Shown: piece after piece, positions 22,554 to 34,229 of the stretch
Position numbering within the stretch: the first letter of the stretch is position 1
Layout: each line of letters starts with the position of its first letter
NCBI GenBank assembly: GCA_951640195.1
Contig: OX621164.1
Location: 973,098-1,037,097, forward strand
DNA: 64,000 nucleotides
Direction of reading: 5' to 3'
Source: Porpolomopsis calyptriformis
Lineage: Eukaryota > Basidiomycota > Agaricomycetes > Agaricales > Hygrophoraceae
The notes under the pieces: generated by a model
Told to the model about the DNA's origin: nothing
Databases searched by the model: none
What the model saw: only the letters and a program-made list of their open reading frames with translations
Made by a program: the position numbers and the translations under genes

Positions 22554-25500
22554 ATGTCCATCTTCGAGACCCACTCTATTATCGCTATCCTCAAAAGCAC
22601 ACTCGAGACCAGCAAACAGAAAAGGTTTGAACAAAACTGGAAGGAAGCTGTATGTTAAATTTTATTGTAATAACAAAAACATAGGTACGATCACTCACCG
22701 GCACCTTTAAAGGTTTTGGCTCGTGTCAAAAGTTGGCAAAAAAATGGGGGTGAACAGCATCCCTTCCTAGAACAGCTGGAATGGGAAGGCAATGTGGTTG
22801 AATACGTGAATTTCATTTATGCAAGGACACGCGTACATGGGAATGCTGCTAAAGATGCAGTCCCTGCATTGCTTGACAAACGTATTCCACTGCTAGGGCC
22901 TCGCTTTGTCCCTCCACCATATCTGTATCTGCAGAAACATCAGATGGCACCCAAAATCGAACCCGTGATTGCTCACCTCAAACCATTGAATGTAATTCAC
23001 CCCGTCTACTTCATCAACATTAGCTTCTGCCCTTTGTGTGGGTCTAAGGACACATCCTGGGATGGGTGGAATGCTAAAGGATCCCGAGACGTTCATGGAG
23101 TTAACCAAGAGGAAATGGCACTCGGCTTCCAGTTGCGATGCAAAGCCTGCCACAGAGATGGACAGTTCTATACTGCGACAACAAACCCAGGCTTTTGGGA
23201 GAAATGGGAGCACTGGAAGGTTCCACGTAAGAGAGAATTTTATAGTGATAATACAGCGGGACTTACTGTGTGTATTACAGGCGGCATCCCACAGTTCTTT
23301 AAGCGATGTGCTGTCACTCATGAATTATTTGACTGTTATAAACCGGTTGTTCAGAACGTGTTTTACTTCGGGTGTTCTGTCCCAAGAGATATAGAGGATG
23401 GTTCCAAGTCCTTGTTATGAGTAGGCTAACGAGGAATCAGACTTAAGGTCTGATACGTACAGAAGTACTCTTTATATACTGACTACTTATCTGTGTGAGT
23501 CAGTGCGGCATAACATGAGGTAGAGATAAGGATGAGTCATCGTGATCGATGACGAATCATAAAGGGGTTGAAACATAACGGAAATGAAGTGTGTCCGCAT
23601 ATGGGTAAAGTAGTGGGGAATCCCTGGGGAATCCCGGAGCAAGGCTATGGGGAATCCCGATAACAAATGGGGGGAATCCCAAGATAAGAGATAGGTTTGC
23701 ATACGATAAGATAAAGAAAAAGAAGGAAAATTACGACTGTGACATTGACTTTATTGTTGAGCTACGTCCTTCAGAGACTTCAGCAGGGTTGGCGATGCAC
23801 ATAAAGCGTACATTTTATATGCTACAATGCATTCAGCTCACAATACTTATCTGCCATAGAGTTTCACTTACTGGAACATCGCAAGCTTTTTCTCGAATAT
23901 CTCCAAGTATTCCAGTCACGACAGCCAACCCCCTTTCAACCACTTCCACTCAAACCATTCCATGGAATGGGTGACGCAACTGTTGCAACGAGGGCTGGAT
24001 ATGTATACGACGCTAAATCAATTAGTGAAGATATGGTCAGTGAGGTGTATATAGAGTACAGCAAATGCACGCGGCAGCAGGAGTCCAATGAGTACGTGCG
24101 CTCACTAGCAGGTATACTTCCATTTGTGTTCTGGCAGTGTCGCACTAACCAACCTATATCAGCAATCAGCCTGTCCCTTGACCACACCTTCCGGTGCACC
24201 TCAAAAGCCTCAGTTGCGAACTCCAAAAAGACCCGATTCAGCCCCCTCAAAGCCCTGCTGAGTGTCATCAATGAAGCTAATGAGATCGTAGCTTGGGTAA
24301 GTGTATCATCATTAACTCACATTTGCGAGCACTGATGTTATGTTCCACAGCGATTCTGCCAAAGCCAGGCTAACGGAGAAATCGGTGAGGTCTTGGAGGG
24401 CCTGAAGAAGAGGTGTGAGCTTATCGGCGTACCTTACCCTGACATTGTGGTTGCCGACAACTGTTGTCACATCCGGAGTGAAGTTACGCAATACCTTCCC
24501 AGTGCAGATGTGGTGCTCAATGTGTACCACTTCATGATGAGGTATATGAGCCTTTAAAACATGTTTACGCAAGGCTCACTGAGAAAGATAGATACCTTAC
24601 ATGTATTACCGGTGGGGCAAAACATGCCTATAGGAAGGACATCGCCAATGCCATCGTGGATGCCATTTTGAAGACACGAGCAGTTGGTCAGAAACCTGCT
24701 ACATATTGGCCAAAGGATGAGCAGGCGAGGCAGCTACAGTTTGTGTATGACAGGTATGCAGGGAAGGGGGTATGGTCGGCAGCAGCACCAAAGGTACTTC
24801 CTTGCTATCAATTGGTTTGTTGAGCGCACTAAAAACTCATAATCAGGTACACAGTGATCAATTGCAGCATGTACTGAAGGGGTGTCTGTACCGCCACAGA
24901 CAAGATATACCATGCGATGGCAGCCGGATTGAAGGCTCTCACAAAGGGTGGAATGCGCTCCAACATGCGTATACAAGCGGTATTGTGATGTTCACTGCCC
25001 TATGTCATGACTTTGTGCTCCGACGCAACATTCGAGTTGCCAGCACAGGTCGTTATCGTCAACCATCGGCCTTTATCCAGTCAGTGTATGGGTCCTATCA
25101 CGTTCGACTTGCAAATTTCACAGCGCACCTTTGGAATTCAATCATTGAACAATCCCCATCCACTGATCTCTCACCACTCCCGACCTTTCCGGTTACACAG
25201 ACCAACGAGGCATTCGGTGTGATTGATTCCACCTATGCTGCTACCTATGGAGGTTTGTATGAGCCCAAGAAAGAAGAGGACGACAGTTGTATCAATTTAT
25301 CAAACATTGACGACGACGTAACCCTTGATTATATTATCCAGGATGTAGGCATCGAACCGCAACTACTCTCGGAGGTGGAATGCAAGAACACATCTGTAGG
25401 CCATGACGTTGCCTTGGTACCCCTGGACCTGGACTCTGTCGCAACAAAGGATACATCAGCAACCACCAACGCAACTGAAGATTCCCCAGGGATATCTAAA

Positions 25501-26753
25501 AAATGAAGAGCTAAGTCAGTTCTCGACACGACACTCAGCAAGAAAGGGAGAAGGGAGCCGAGTCCATCAGAGCCAGAGGTGCGTGCGTCTTTATCTATGC
25601 TCACAACATACCTCACCATCACCACATGTTCATTGATAGGTACAGGATCTTACTTGCACTGCGCACATAGTTGAAAGGCAGAAGATTCCGATCAATCTCC
25701 CATCCGCTTTCCGCCAGTTCTTATCCAAACAATCACCCCCGAAAGATCCTGCTCTCGAGCCCTCGGTAACTGTAACCTTCCCTTCTCAACTCACTCGACG
25801 TCTTCCTCTTCCTCCAGCCCCTGCCAATGGAGGACTCACGCGGTCGGAACAGTTCTTTTCATCTGCAACTAACATTGACATCCGAGCCCTCAAGATCACC
25901 CAGAATGAAGAGTTTCATCTCTTCATGGATCTTCATGCTGAAAACAGATGGGTCACTTACAGCATGACTAGCACACGTTGGACCCATGCTACCAACCATT
26001 ACAACATCCATCTCCAGCAACTGGGCATCCAAGACGTCGTCCTCAAGAACCCTCGTGCCTTGATGGATAAGCTCACAGAGATTGAGCCCATTATTGTGGA
26101 CCGGATCCTCAAGAATGATTATGTTGGTATGTGAACACCTTATCAATTTCATGGCTGGAGCTAACCAATTGTTTACCTACAGCTAAATCTAGTGGTACAG
26201 AGAGTTTTTGGAGATGGCATTGTGGTGCCGTCGCGCTTGCGAAAGATGAGATGCCGGGTCAACTTAAGGTATGTCTTCTTTCTTCTCTTTTTTTATTGTT
26301 GTCTGCTTAACTCGGGGATGGCAGCGCAAGCCTGCAACATGCATGCGCTGCCGGACAATCATGTACCCTGGCCCAACCGGATCCCCAGAGAATCACAGGC
26401 GAGGCATCTGCGCTGATGGGGTACGGTCAACTGCAAGGCCTGGCAAGCAGCTACCTGAATGGCCACAGCCCACAGGCATTTTTGTCTCAGGCACTCGATT
26501 CATCCCTGTCGACTTTCTCAAGACACTCACTGTCATTTACGAGAAGTTCGTCGTCGAGAAAGCGCAGCCGTCGAACATACCTGCTAAGTATGAGGCCTTC
26601 GCGCGCATGCTCATTCAACACACCATCATCCTACCGGATCAAACTCCCGCCTTCCAGCTTTACGACCTGCAGATGCCCCCCACACCCGCAGAGCTGCTGG
26701 CAACATCTGAGGGCAAGAACTACCTGCGCCTCGATGCCCTCCACAACGACTAG
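22554..26753 (+). pseudogene. Large transposase-like gene, broken by a solo LTR and a TGA
   Basis: Exons can be joined from the ATG at 22554 (MSIFETHSIIAILKSTLE) to the TAG at 26751. The protein belongs to an agaricomycete repeat family with an N-terminal Cys-rich region (FCPLCGSKDTSWDGWNAKGS ... LRCKACH), a likely RNase-H-like core (ISLDHTFRC, IVVADNCCH, GSRIEGSHKGWN, giving D, D, E) and a C-terminal zinc motif (TCMRCRTIMYPGPTGSPENH). I cannot name the superfamily with certainty; the core recalls Mutator-like transposases. Two lesions stand out. An inserted solo LTR interrupts codons at 23334-23744. An in-frame TGA lies at 25504-25506, where reading resumes in the same frame as RAKSVLDTTLSKKGRREPSP. 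All introns otherwise look functional. Confidence 0.78.
23334..23744 (-). mobile_element. Solo LTR (411 bp) with 5-bp target duplication
   Basis: It runs from TGTTATAAAC to GACTGTGACA on the plus strand, flanked on both sides by TTGAC (23329-23333 and 23745-23749). Read on the minus strand it is TGTCACAG...TATAACA, with a TATA box (GTATATAAAG) and four GGGATTCCC blocks. Removing the LTR and one TTGAC restores the transposase frame as ELFDFIVELRPSETSAGL. No internal region remains, so the element was lost by LTR-LTR recombination. Confidence 0.92.
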
Positions 26754-26822
26754 CTCCGGGCCTGCAAAACTCGAAGGCTCAGTGCCTTCGCGCCGTGCTT
26801 TCCATCAACTGCATGGATCCAT

Positions 26823-27408
26823 TTTTTTTTTTTGTATTCAGCATTTATATACCGCAACAAGCAAACAAATGTGCTAAGACGCGGTGGAAAATGGCCCCTG
26901 GTTGCACACCAGGGACCAATCCACGACAACTCATTAACCCTCAGTGAGTACATCCCCTAAGCGGTTTTGCCTCACGGCTGTCGGGCCAAGGCCCTCCCTT
27001 TTCAAAGGGGGTCAATGCCACTGAGGGAGTCCTGATACGTGTACCCGATATATTTATAACTGGGAACAGGTTACCAGTCAGTCTCTTAGAGACCTACCCA
27101 ATATTCTACTGCTAGTTAGTGATCCTAGCCAGGTGTGGGTTTTTCCCCCAGGGTCCCGAGGTCATTTCATGCAGTTACCTAGTGGCACCACCCACAGTTA
27201 CCGCTCCTGCATACGTTTCCATGGACTAACTCATGGGTGTTTGACCCTAGACAGCCAGAAGACCCTCTAGAGTGCTGACCGCATCCATAGTCTCACAGTT
27301 AATCCAAGTGGGCTTGCACCACTTGGCTTGAGCCAGGTTCGAACCACCGAGCTCCTGGCAGACCCCTGCCCCAGTTGGGACAGAGTTACTGATTAGCCAC
27401 TCTGCCCC
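26823..27408 (-). mobile_element. tRNA-headed SINE-like retroposon with poly-A tail
   Basis: A 586-bp insertion is bounded by a perfect 12-bp duplication, GCATGGATCCAT, at 26811-26822 and 27409-27420. Read on the minus strand it starts GGGGCAGAGTGGCTAATCAG, a good RNA polymerase III A box. About 60 nt later comes a perfect B box, GGTTCGAACC. It ends in a run of As (Ts at 26822-26833 on the plus strand). This is the build of a tRNA-derived SINE mobilised by a LINE. At nearly 600 bp it is long for a SINE. Confidence 0.8.
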
Positions 27409-27420
27409 GCATGGATCCAT

Positions 27421-27999
27421 TGTCGGACTTATCACCCATTCTTCAAAACCTCGCTTGCCAGGCTTCAACATGCCTGTTTTCTGGCGTTCCTGTGCATATG
27501 GTCTTTCATTTTGTACATGCTGTAGCTAGCCTATCTGTGTAGCTACATCAGTCTCAATCTATGCCTTGAGTTTTCGTGTGACTCACCTACGTGCTGCCCA
27601 TCATCGCCCGCGGTCGGGTGGAAAGCCCTGCGTATGACAAATTTCCCTACTGAAACCCTTTTTTAGGGTTTACCCTTTTGCGGCTACATCTCCCGTCGCA
27701 CGTGAGACCCAATGGGTCACTTGGGTCGTCGGACCTCAGAAAAAGGTCTCGGAGTTGGAAAATGGAATTACCTGCATATGTCCTTGTTGTGGGGAGTGGC
27801 AACCACGGTTCCAAAATCGTTCGCTTCCCACGGTCTCGCCTACGCATATTCTCCGCCAATTCCAGCTCATCGATGGCACTGAAACCGCAATCGCTCTATC
27901 GGGCCATCGGACGCTCCGAAATGACTGCGAAAGCTTCAGGCCAGTGTCTGTTAGTAATAGTATTATGAAATACTTGAAATCTCCCCTACAATCAAGTAC
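27421..27999. other. Remnant sequence between the SINE-like element and the second transposon gene
   Basis: No complete gene. Minus-strand frames stay open here (about 27735-27999 and 27647-27859) and may be 3' remains of the neighbouring transposon gene, but I see no known motif. Confidence 0.35.
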
Positions 28000-30813
28000 T
28001 CAAGTATGTACTCTTTTGTTGTGTCTCGCAATCGCATTGCCTAACGCTGCTAGTTTTTCGTTCTTTTTGGTGCAGCGGGACTTCATTGGTATTACAGTCT
28101 TGATCCCAGCTTGGAAATCTTCTCATTGGAACCAATTAAGCTGGGCTTCAAGCCTCGGGTTAGTCCATTCGTTTGGGCTGATTTTATCAAAGTCAAAGAT
28201 GACTGTGACACCGTCTAGTCACTCATTTTCATCGTCCCTCCTCTTCTGCCGTTCAGCATCCTTGCGGTGCCCTGCTTCCACCACAGCCCAGTCTGCCTTT
28301 GCAATTGCCTCACGATCTCTTTTTGCCCTACCACTACCATCAACCACCCGAGCCTCCCGATGACGGAACTGTTGATCCTGTGGCCTTGATGCATGCTCGT
28401 GGAGGTATATCCCTGTCTGGTTTCGGTTATACATCGATCGCGCATTCCCTTGGTCTAATCCAATTGATGGCGCAACCTGTGATTGAACTCGAAATGATCC
28501 AAGTGCCCCTTCGTTGGGATCATTGGTAGTTTCCATGTGCGCGAGTGCCTTTTCTGCTGATGACAGGGATGCTATTGCACCACCAGACTCAAACTCTGCA
28601 GAGAACTGGCCCCACGTTTCTAACGCGCCTTTAAAGAAGGCAACTGTTGCTCCGCGAAGATGAGGGAGGTCTGCGGCCATACTTTGGACAACATAGAATG
28701 CCTCAGGTCACTGCCAGCTTTGCCCGTCCATAGATCCGGTTTCATACGATGCCTCAGGAGACAGTAGGAGTTCAGGATCGTCTATGATATTTTGACAGTG
28801 AGTCTGCACCTGTTTGTGCAGTGGCCCAAGGTCCAAAACATTGATATTTAGTTTCCCAGGTCCCCGAACCACTCGCATATATGGGTATGTGATGGAGAGC
28901 AGGTAAAGAACAAGAACACAGAGCTTGGTGATGGTTGGAATATCGCTCAAGGCATTCAGGACATTTTGCTCCATGTTCATAAAGGTTCTTGCCTCTTTCT
29001 TGTCACGTATGAATACCAGAAAGTTGATGTAGGTTTGGAGATGAACAATGAGAACAGCGGCGGCTTCACAGTGTGACTGATAACGCGTATTACTCGTTTC
29101 TGGGAACCTGATTCTTGTTCCAAGCTTCGACTCCAGGTATATTTGGAGTGTCTCGTGTTGTCCTTTTTTATCGTCTTTGTGGTTGAAGATTCCTCCAGCA
29201 AGGCTCATTGCCTTCACAGCCCCACACTGTGAAACCTCCTCTGCTCTCTCCTGAGCAGCGGAAGGTCCAGCAGCTGCCGCTGCTGCGTTATCACAATTCA
29301 TCAAGCAAATTGGACCTTCGAGGTTGTTCTCAATCCAATAACCCATCATGGCTGTGTTTCCCCCTTTCACTGAATTCATCTCTTTGTGCATGCAGCACCC
29401 AACCCAGATGAAGAGATTCACTTGGCGTTTTGCCTCTGCATCCAGCTGATCATATGCTTGCTTTCCGAATCGTATGGTGACAGCACGACATGCTGCCTTA
29501 TCTCGCACATCTTGCTCCTCCTTCCCAAGTGCGTCCCATCCTGCAATACCCCCAGCTGCAGCTAACTTCTCCTCATTTTCCTCCATCAACACTGAGATGA
29601 GCTCCGACGGCACAGCAGCCAGCATTGCAGCAACCCCTCGTACCTCCCAGTCACACGACAATTTCCATTCCCTCATCAAGCGGAACAGTTTCTTCTGGTC
29701 CTCGGCGTGATCTGTATTCAAACCTGTCATCTTTGCCGTAAACTCCATCAAATTTGCAGGTTTCTCCACCCCTTGCGGACTGGCATTGTATGTGGTATAG
29801 AGGTCGAGTAGTGAGTCCTTCCATCCTTGCAGCTGACTCTCACTAGTGTGATTGGTTGCAGATCGGATGCCTAGAAAGAATCGCGTTGGACAGGATGGTT
29901 CGGATACTGCAGTTGTCATTGAGGTGCTGGCCAACAGGTTACTTCTCATTAAGATGTGAGCACTTTCGTAATTGCGATGCTTGTGTGATGTGCCGTCACT
30001 GCTGATGGTGTAACCTGCCAACCTGGTATTAGTTTTATCAACAAAAATAGTTTGAGGCTTACTTTTAGCTTCGAGAATATTGTGCACGACCTGAATTTTG
30101 GCCCCAACACCACCTTCGAGCACCACCCGACCAGCAGTTCTGGAGCTGATTTTGTGTTTGAAAGGAACCTCCATGGTATCCGCCACTACCTGGAATGCTT
30201 CGCCGACTTTTGCGATGGGAACTCCACATTTTGAAACCAACTCTCTCACTGCTGACCTGGTCTTCTCGGCATAAATCCCCTTTGGTTTAAGTTGTGCAAT
30301 AGATCCCACTGCACTGGCCTTCTCTTTCACTCTCACAGCACGCTTCACAGCTGTGATGACCCTCTGAGACACCCGTGCATTTCTCATGCGAAGCTTGTCC
30401 TTTGCTGCTGTGAGCACCTTGTTCTGCTGATGTGTCTTCTGGTTAAGACAACTGCGTGCCTCCTTGAGAAGATGGCTCTTGCTCGTATTCTCCTCACTGA
30501 GTATCTGAACCCTGCTTTCCAGCTCCAAGAGCTTTGCATCCATCACAGCAAGCCTTGCATCTGCTGCGGAGAGCTTAGCCTTGGATTCTCTGAAATTCGC
30601 CTGAAGTATAGAATTGGAGCTCCTGGCTCTCTGGAGCTGACGAGAAACATTGTAGAGGGTCCCCGTAACAAATCTGTCCTTACTTAGTTTCTTTTTGACA
30701 CCCAACATGATTTCAACTTCAGGACAGGCATTTTCTTTATCGGGGTGATTGATAGCACTAAGATTTTGCTGGGACACAGATCTTTGCAAAGAAGAGCATT
30801 TCCGCTTAAGCAT
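28000..30813 (-). pseudogene. Second transposon-type gene, unrecognised family, three in-frame TGAs
   Basis: From the ATG at 30813 (MLKRKCSSLQRSVSQQNLS) one frame runs to a TGA at 28000, interrupted only by TGA at 28708-28710, 28219-28221 and 28123-28125. The N terminus is a long coiled-coil (about residues 60-170). The middle has IFVDKTNTRLAGYTISSDGT and FIWVGCCMHKEMNSVKGGNT, which could hold acidic catalytic residues. An Ala-rich NCDNAAAAAAGPSAA follows. After the stops the sequence still reads as protein (PEAFYVVQSMAADLPHLRG, then LDGVTVIFDFDKISPNEW). I take it as one gene of a repeated agaricomycete element whose superfamily I cannot name. A TTG-started extension to 30882 is possible but unsupported. 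Confidence 0.6.
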
Positions 30814-31404
30814 GAGATCCCAGACACAATTGTGAGTAGCAGCAAGTTTTTTAGCCGATGGTGTTTCCAGATTGGGACACAACTTTAAGGTGATTCTTCA
30901 ACCATTGCTGTGGGTGGCCACATCCCTTGGAGGACTGTTTCAGACACCTAGGGTTATGTTATTTTGTCCTCTGAACAAAATGTTGGGAGCAGAATTTTTT
31001 TATCCACTCAAACTGGGAAATTTTGAGGGCTAACTCCAAGACTAAGACCTTTTAAAAAAATGTGCTCCCAACAATTTTATCTAAAGAGCATTAGCTACAA
31101 CTTTGCCCGCCAAAACTAGTTGCCGGGAGGGTCAGAGGAAGCCCCGCAGGCTTCGCCATTTTCTGTTTTTCATTTGGTGTGCCAGTCGGTGGCGGTGCAC
31201 GAACGCTACGGAGTTCGAATTGGCAGGGCGTTGCCACTCCCCACTTGTTGCCCGACCTTGTACCTCCTCACGTGTTTGCCTCACGAGCTCAACGAGGTGC
31301 AAACCGTTTCTCCAACAACTACCATTCGAACTCAAATTTCGAGTGTTTATGCCGCGATAGGTTTGGGCTTAAAATCAAAGCTGTGTCGAGCACCGTTTCA
31401 CCTT
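30814..31404. other. Spacer without a supported gene
   Basis: AT-rich to about 31090, then mixed composition with short overlapping frames on both strands (31103-31400). None matches a family I know. It may contain the 5' flank of the NLR relic that follows. Confidence 0.4.
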
Positions 31405-31760
31405 CATCATGATCAACACACTGTACACGCCGCAATTATATCGGGCAGTCACCATCCATGGCTATCTTCAAGGTGAGTAGCCGCCCTAGTTTGCTGTCTT
31501 CAGCAATGATGAGGGAACACCCCCAATGCCATCTTCTCTCTTTTTAACTGCAAAGATCGAGCGCGAGGTTTGGACGGCACAAGAAATGATATTCTTGATC
31601 AGATTTTTCGTTGGATTGGCATCGGCGCTTCAATGCCTCATTGCGATCCCGTTCTGAACATAGGTGCCAATACCATTTCAACGGACGCATGTAGCTTTTG
31701 GACCAACGGAGCTACTGGGATAGTGAACCGGCGATTGCTCACACCGTTGCGGAGGAGTGT
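31405..31760 (+). pseudogene. Relic of a NACHT-type NLR gene
   Basis: The segment aligns with the first two exons of the intact NLR at 46-50 kb. The first exon remnant ends ATCCATGGCTATCTTCAAG before GTGAG, against ATCCATGTCTATCCGCAAG before GTGAG in the intact gene. The second exon begins KDRARGLDGTRNDILDQIFR, then WIGIGASMPHCDP and DACSFWTNGATG, against KDRPRCLEGTRADILHQISR, WIGIGDSKPECDP and DTCIFWINGSAGTGKTT. The P-loop lysine is gone and the frame runs into unrelated sequence after NGATG. Nothing of the WD40 region is present. Confidence 0.75.
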
Positions 31761-32013
31761 GGAATGCATGGTGCGGGCTCCTACGCACTTGCATATTGAC
31801 ACCAGCTTCCACCAACTTGCCTTGCAACCACAGGCGGCCTCAGATGGTGCAGATGCTGTATCCCCAAGGTAGACGGAAATGATGCAGATAATCTGATGCA
31901 TTGGGGGGAAAACACATGTTTGTTGAAAACTGGCCCAAGCAGCACGTATGCAGTGACAATTCCCGATTATTTAAACCCTCTCTTGGATCTTCTCTTCCCG
32001 GCTGCATTCAAGC

Positions 32014-34006
32014 ATGTATTTCCTACCCAACATCGATGCAATCATTATCACTTCCTACCTTGTACCTTTACTGGTCTTTATTGCGACTCTCGCTCCACGC
32101 AGGATTCCAGGTCTTGCTCCTACTCGAACAGAGTTTCCAGGGCCATCGGGTTATCCATTCTTTGGCAGTATCTTCCATGTAAATGCATCAACTCTGTCTA
32201 TCTCTCCCATGAAAACTAAGTTAGCCAATATCCCCTAGCTGCAGGCAGGTCATGCTCGCACACTTGCCCAATGGATGAAGCAGTACGGCGACATCTTCAG
32301 CGTCCTTCTTGGTAATAGATATACCGTCAGTTTGCAGTCCTTTCCTGTCACGATTCGCAGCCTGAGCTGCAGATCTTTCAGATCTTTCTCAACAGCATGG
32401 CAGCCGTCAACAAAACGCTTGTCCGCCAAGGGCCTGCTTTTCAGTCGCGACCAGAATTTAACTTATGGCATAATGCCTTTTCTAAGGCCCTTGACTGCAA
32501 TGCGCCAAGCACTCTTGGTAGTAAGTTTTGGTCTTGATCCCTCCTTCGTTTGATCAACTGATCGAGGCCATTAAGCAATGAAATATGATAAAAACATTAA
32601 CCGTTACCGCAAACTCCTTGGGCAACAAACAAATGCAGTGAAGTTCCAAACGTCAGATTAATTTCGCCTTCATGTTCTCCATATGCTTACCACATCTATA
32701 AAGTTATAATCACTTTTGGTCCCACAGATGGTTGCATTTCGTGCGCCTATTGGCAGAAGCCTCTAATAGCGCTCCCTGCGATCTTGGTTGGCATTTGTGG
32801 ACAACTACAATTGGAATCAGTGCAGATCAGCTCGTTGGTCAGAGCCTTGACGAGAAGAAAACTAGCCTCATCGCTGAAACCAACATCCACATTCTTCGTC
32901 AACGTAGTCTTGGAGCGCCTTTACATGATTATATACCACTTATGGCATTCTCCGAAAGGATTATCTCTGCGATTTTCTCACCATTTATTCCTCTCCTTCG
33001 CCTTCTACGTGTGTCCGCATGGCTCAAGTTCAATGATACCGAACTCAACGCAGAACTGCTTCGTCGCACTGAAATCAGTCATTGCCATCAACTACTGCAA
33101 GAACTTCATCATCGTCTCGACTGTGGTAACCTCACACCCTCCATCTTGGGCGATTTATTTCGTCAACTGCCTGAACCTCTCATGCCAGAAGAGGAACTCA
33201 TGTTTATGGCAACACTTGCTGGCTCGGGTATGGCTGCTGGGACAACACTCATTTGGCTGGTAGGAAAAATAGCAGCGTCACCTGAAATCCAGGAGAAGGC
33301 TTTTGCTGCTATCGAGGCTGTGTACGGTGACCGTGTCCCTGATCCATTTAACACAGACGGCGTGGAGTACATTAAGGCCCTTGTCACGGAAGCAGGCCGT
33401 TTTTGGACTCCAGTCCGCCTTGGATTTTCCCGTGAAACGTTCAAAGATGCCGTTGTCGATGGGATCCTCATTCCAAAAGGCACCCTTGTGGTTTACAACT
33501 CTTTCCAAATTAACCGCGATCCGCTGCAATATGATTCCCCTGAGGAGTTTATGCCTGAGCGCTGGATGGATGGTCGTGAAGGTCGCATAGACATCTTAGG
33601 GCCGCCGGTCACTAAGATTGGTGTCCCTCACCTTGCACACGGCGTCGGACGCAGAATCTGTATGGGGATTACTAGTACGTACCATGTTCCTTGCTATTGA
33701 ATTCTTGATCATCGTACCTCAGGCGCAAATAGGATGCTCTATGGAACACTTATATTGCTCCTATACTTCTTCAAGCTTGAACGAGCTCCCCTCTCTGAAA
33801 TTGCGAAAGCCAAGATTTTTCCGTCATTCCGCGCTATGCAAGAGGCGAGCCCAGATATGCATCCTATAGATGATCAAATATCGACATGCGATGCGCAAGC
33901 GCTGCCGGGATACGTTGGTGTCAAACTCACACCGCGAGATCCAGATGCGTTGGCAAGGTGGATTGCGGAGGGACATCGTGGACTCGATCGATTTGACTGT
34001 CCCTAG
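32014..34006 (+). CDS. Cytochrome P450 monooxygenase, CYP504-like (second of two)
   Basis: Six exons (32014-32178, 32239-32325, 32373-32520, 32576-32651, 32728-33674, 33723-34006) join to 568 aa. The N terminus is a membrane anchor (IIITSYLVPLLVFIATLAP), followed by a Pro-rich hinge (TEFPGPSGYPFFGSIFH). Later landmarks are QGPAFQSRPEFNLWHNAFSK, the C-helix TMKYDKNINRYRKLLG, an I-helix with AGSGMAAGTTLIW, the PERF-type FMPERW and the haem loop HGVGRRICMG. The layout resembles phenylacetate hydroxylase-type P450s. The position seven before the haem cysteine is His, where most P450s have Phe and this group often Tyr. Intron 4 ends in AAG. The substrate is unknown. Confidence 0.85.
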
Positions 34007-34229
34007 GTTGGCCCCCTCAAAGCCTTATCTTCTGAATTCTCCACCTTACCTTTGTATATATTTTACTACTCTACCTTAGTACAACTTAGACTACCTTAGT
34101 ATACACCGCTAATTTTAGACAGCGGTAAATCAGGCCTATGGACGTTTGGACCGAACTCATCATCAGACAAAAGGTAAGTGAAACTAAGTACTGGATACAA
34201 TTTTGCGGAACGATGAAATCACTTCGATC
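34007..34229. other. Short intergenic spacer
   Basis: Convergent 3' ends of the P450 and the BTB gene, with pyrimidine-rich and repeated CTACCTTAGTA-like motifs at 34070-34105. No gene. Confidence 0.5.

Noticed and set aside
27340..27408. A tRNA gene on the minus strand
   Set aside because: A and B boxes are present but no closed acceptor stem was found, and the sequence is the head of an element with target duplications and a poly-A end.
32281..32400. P450 at 32-34 kb as a pseudogene because the frame seemed to break
   Set aside because: A 47-bp intron (32326-32372) and an intron ending in AAG (32521-32575) restore the full P450 reading.
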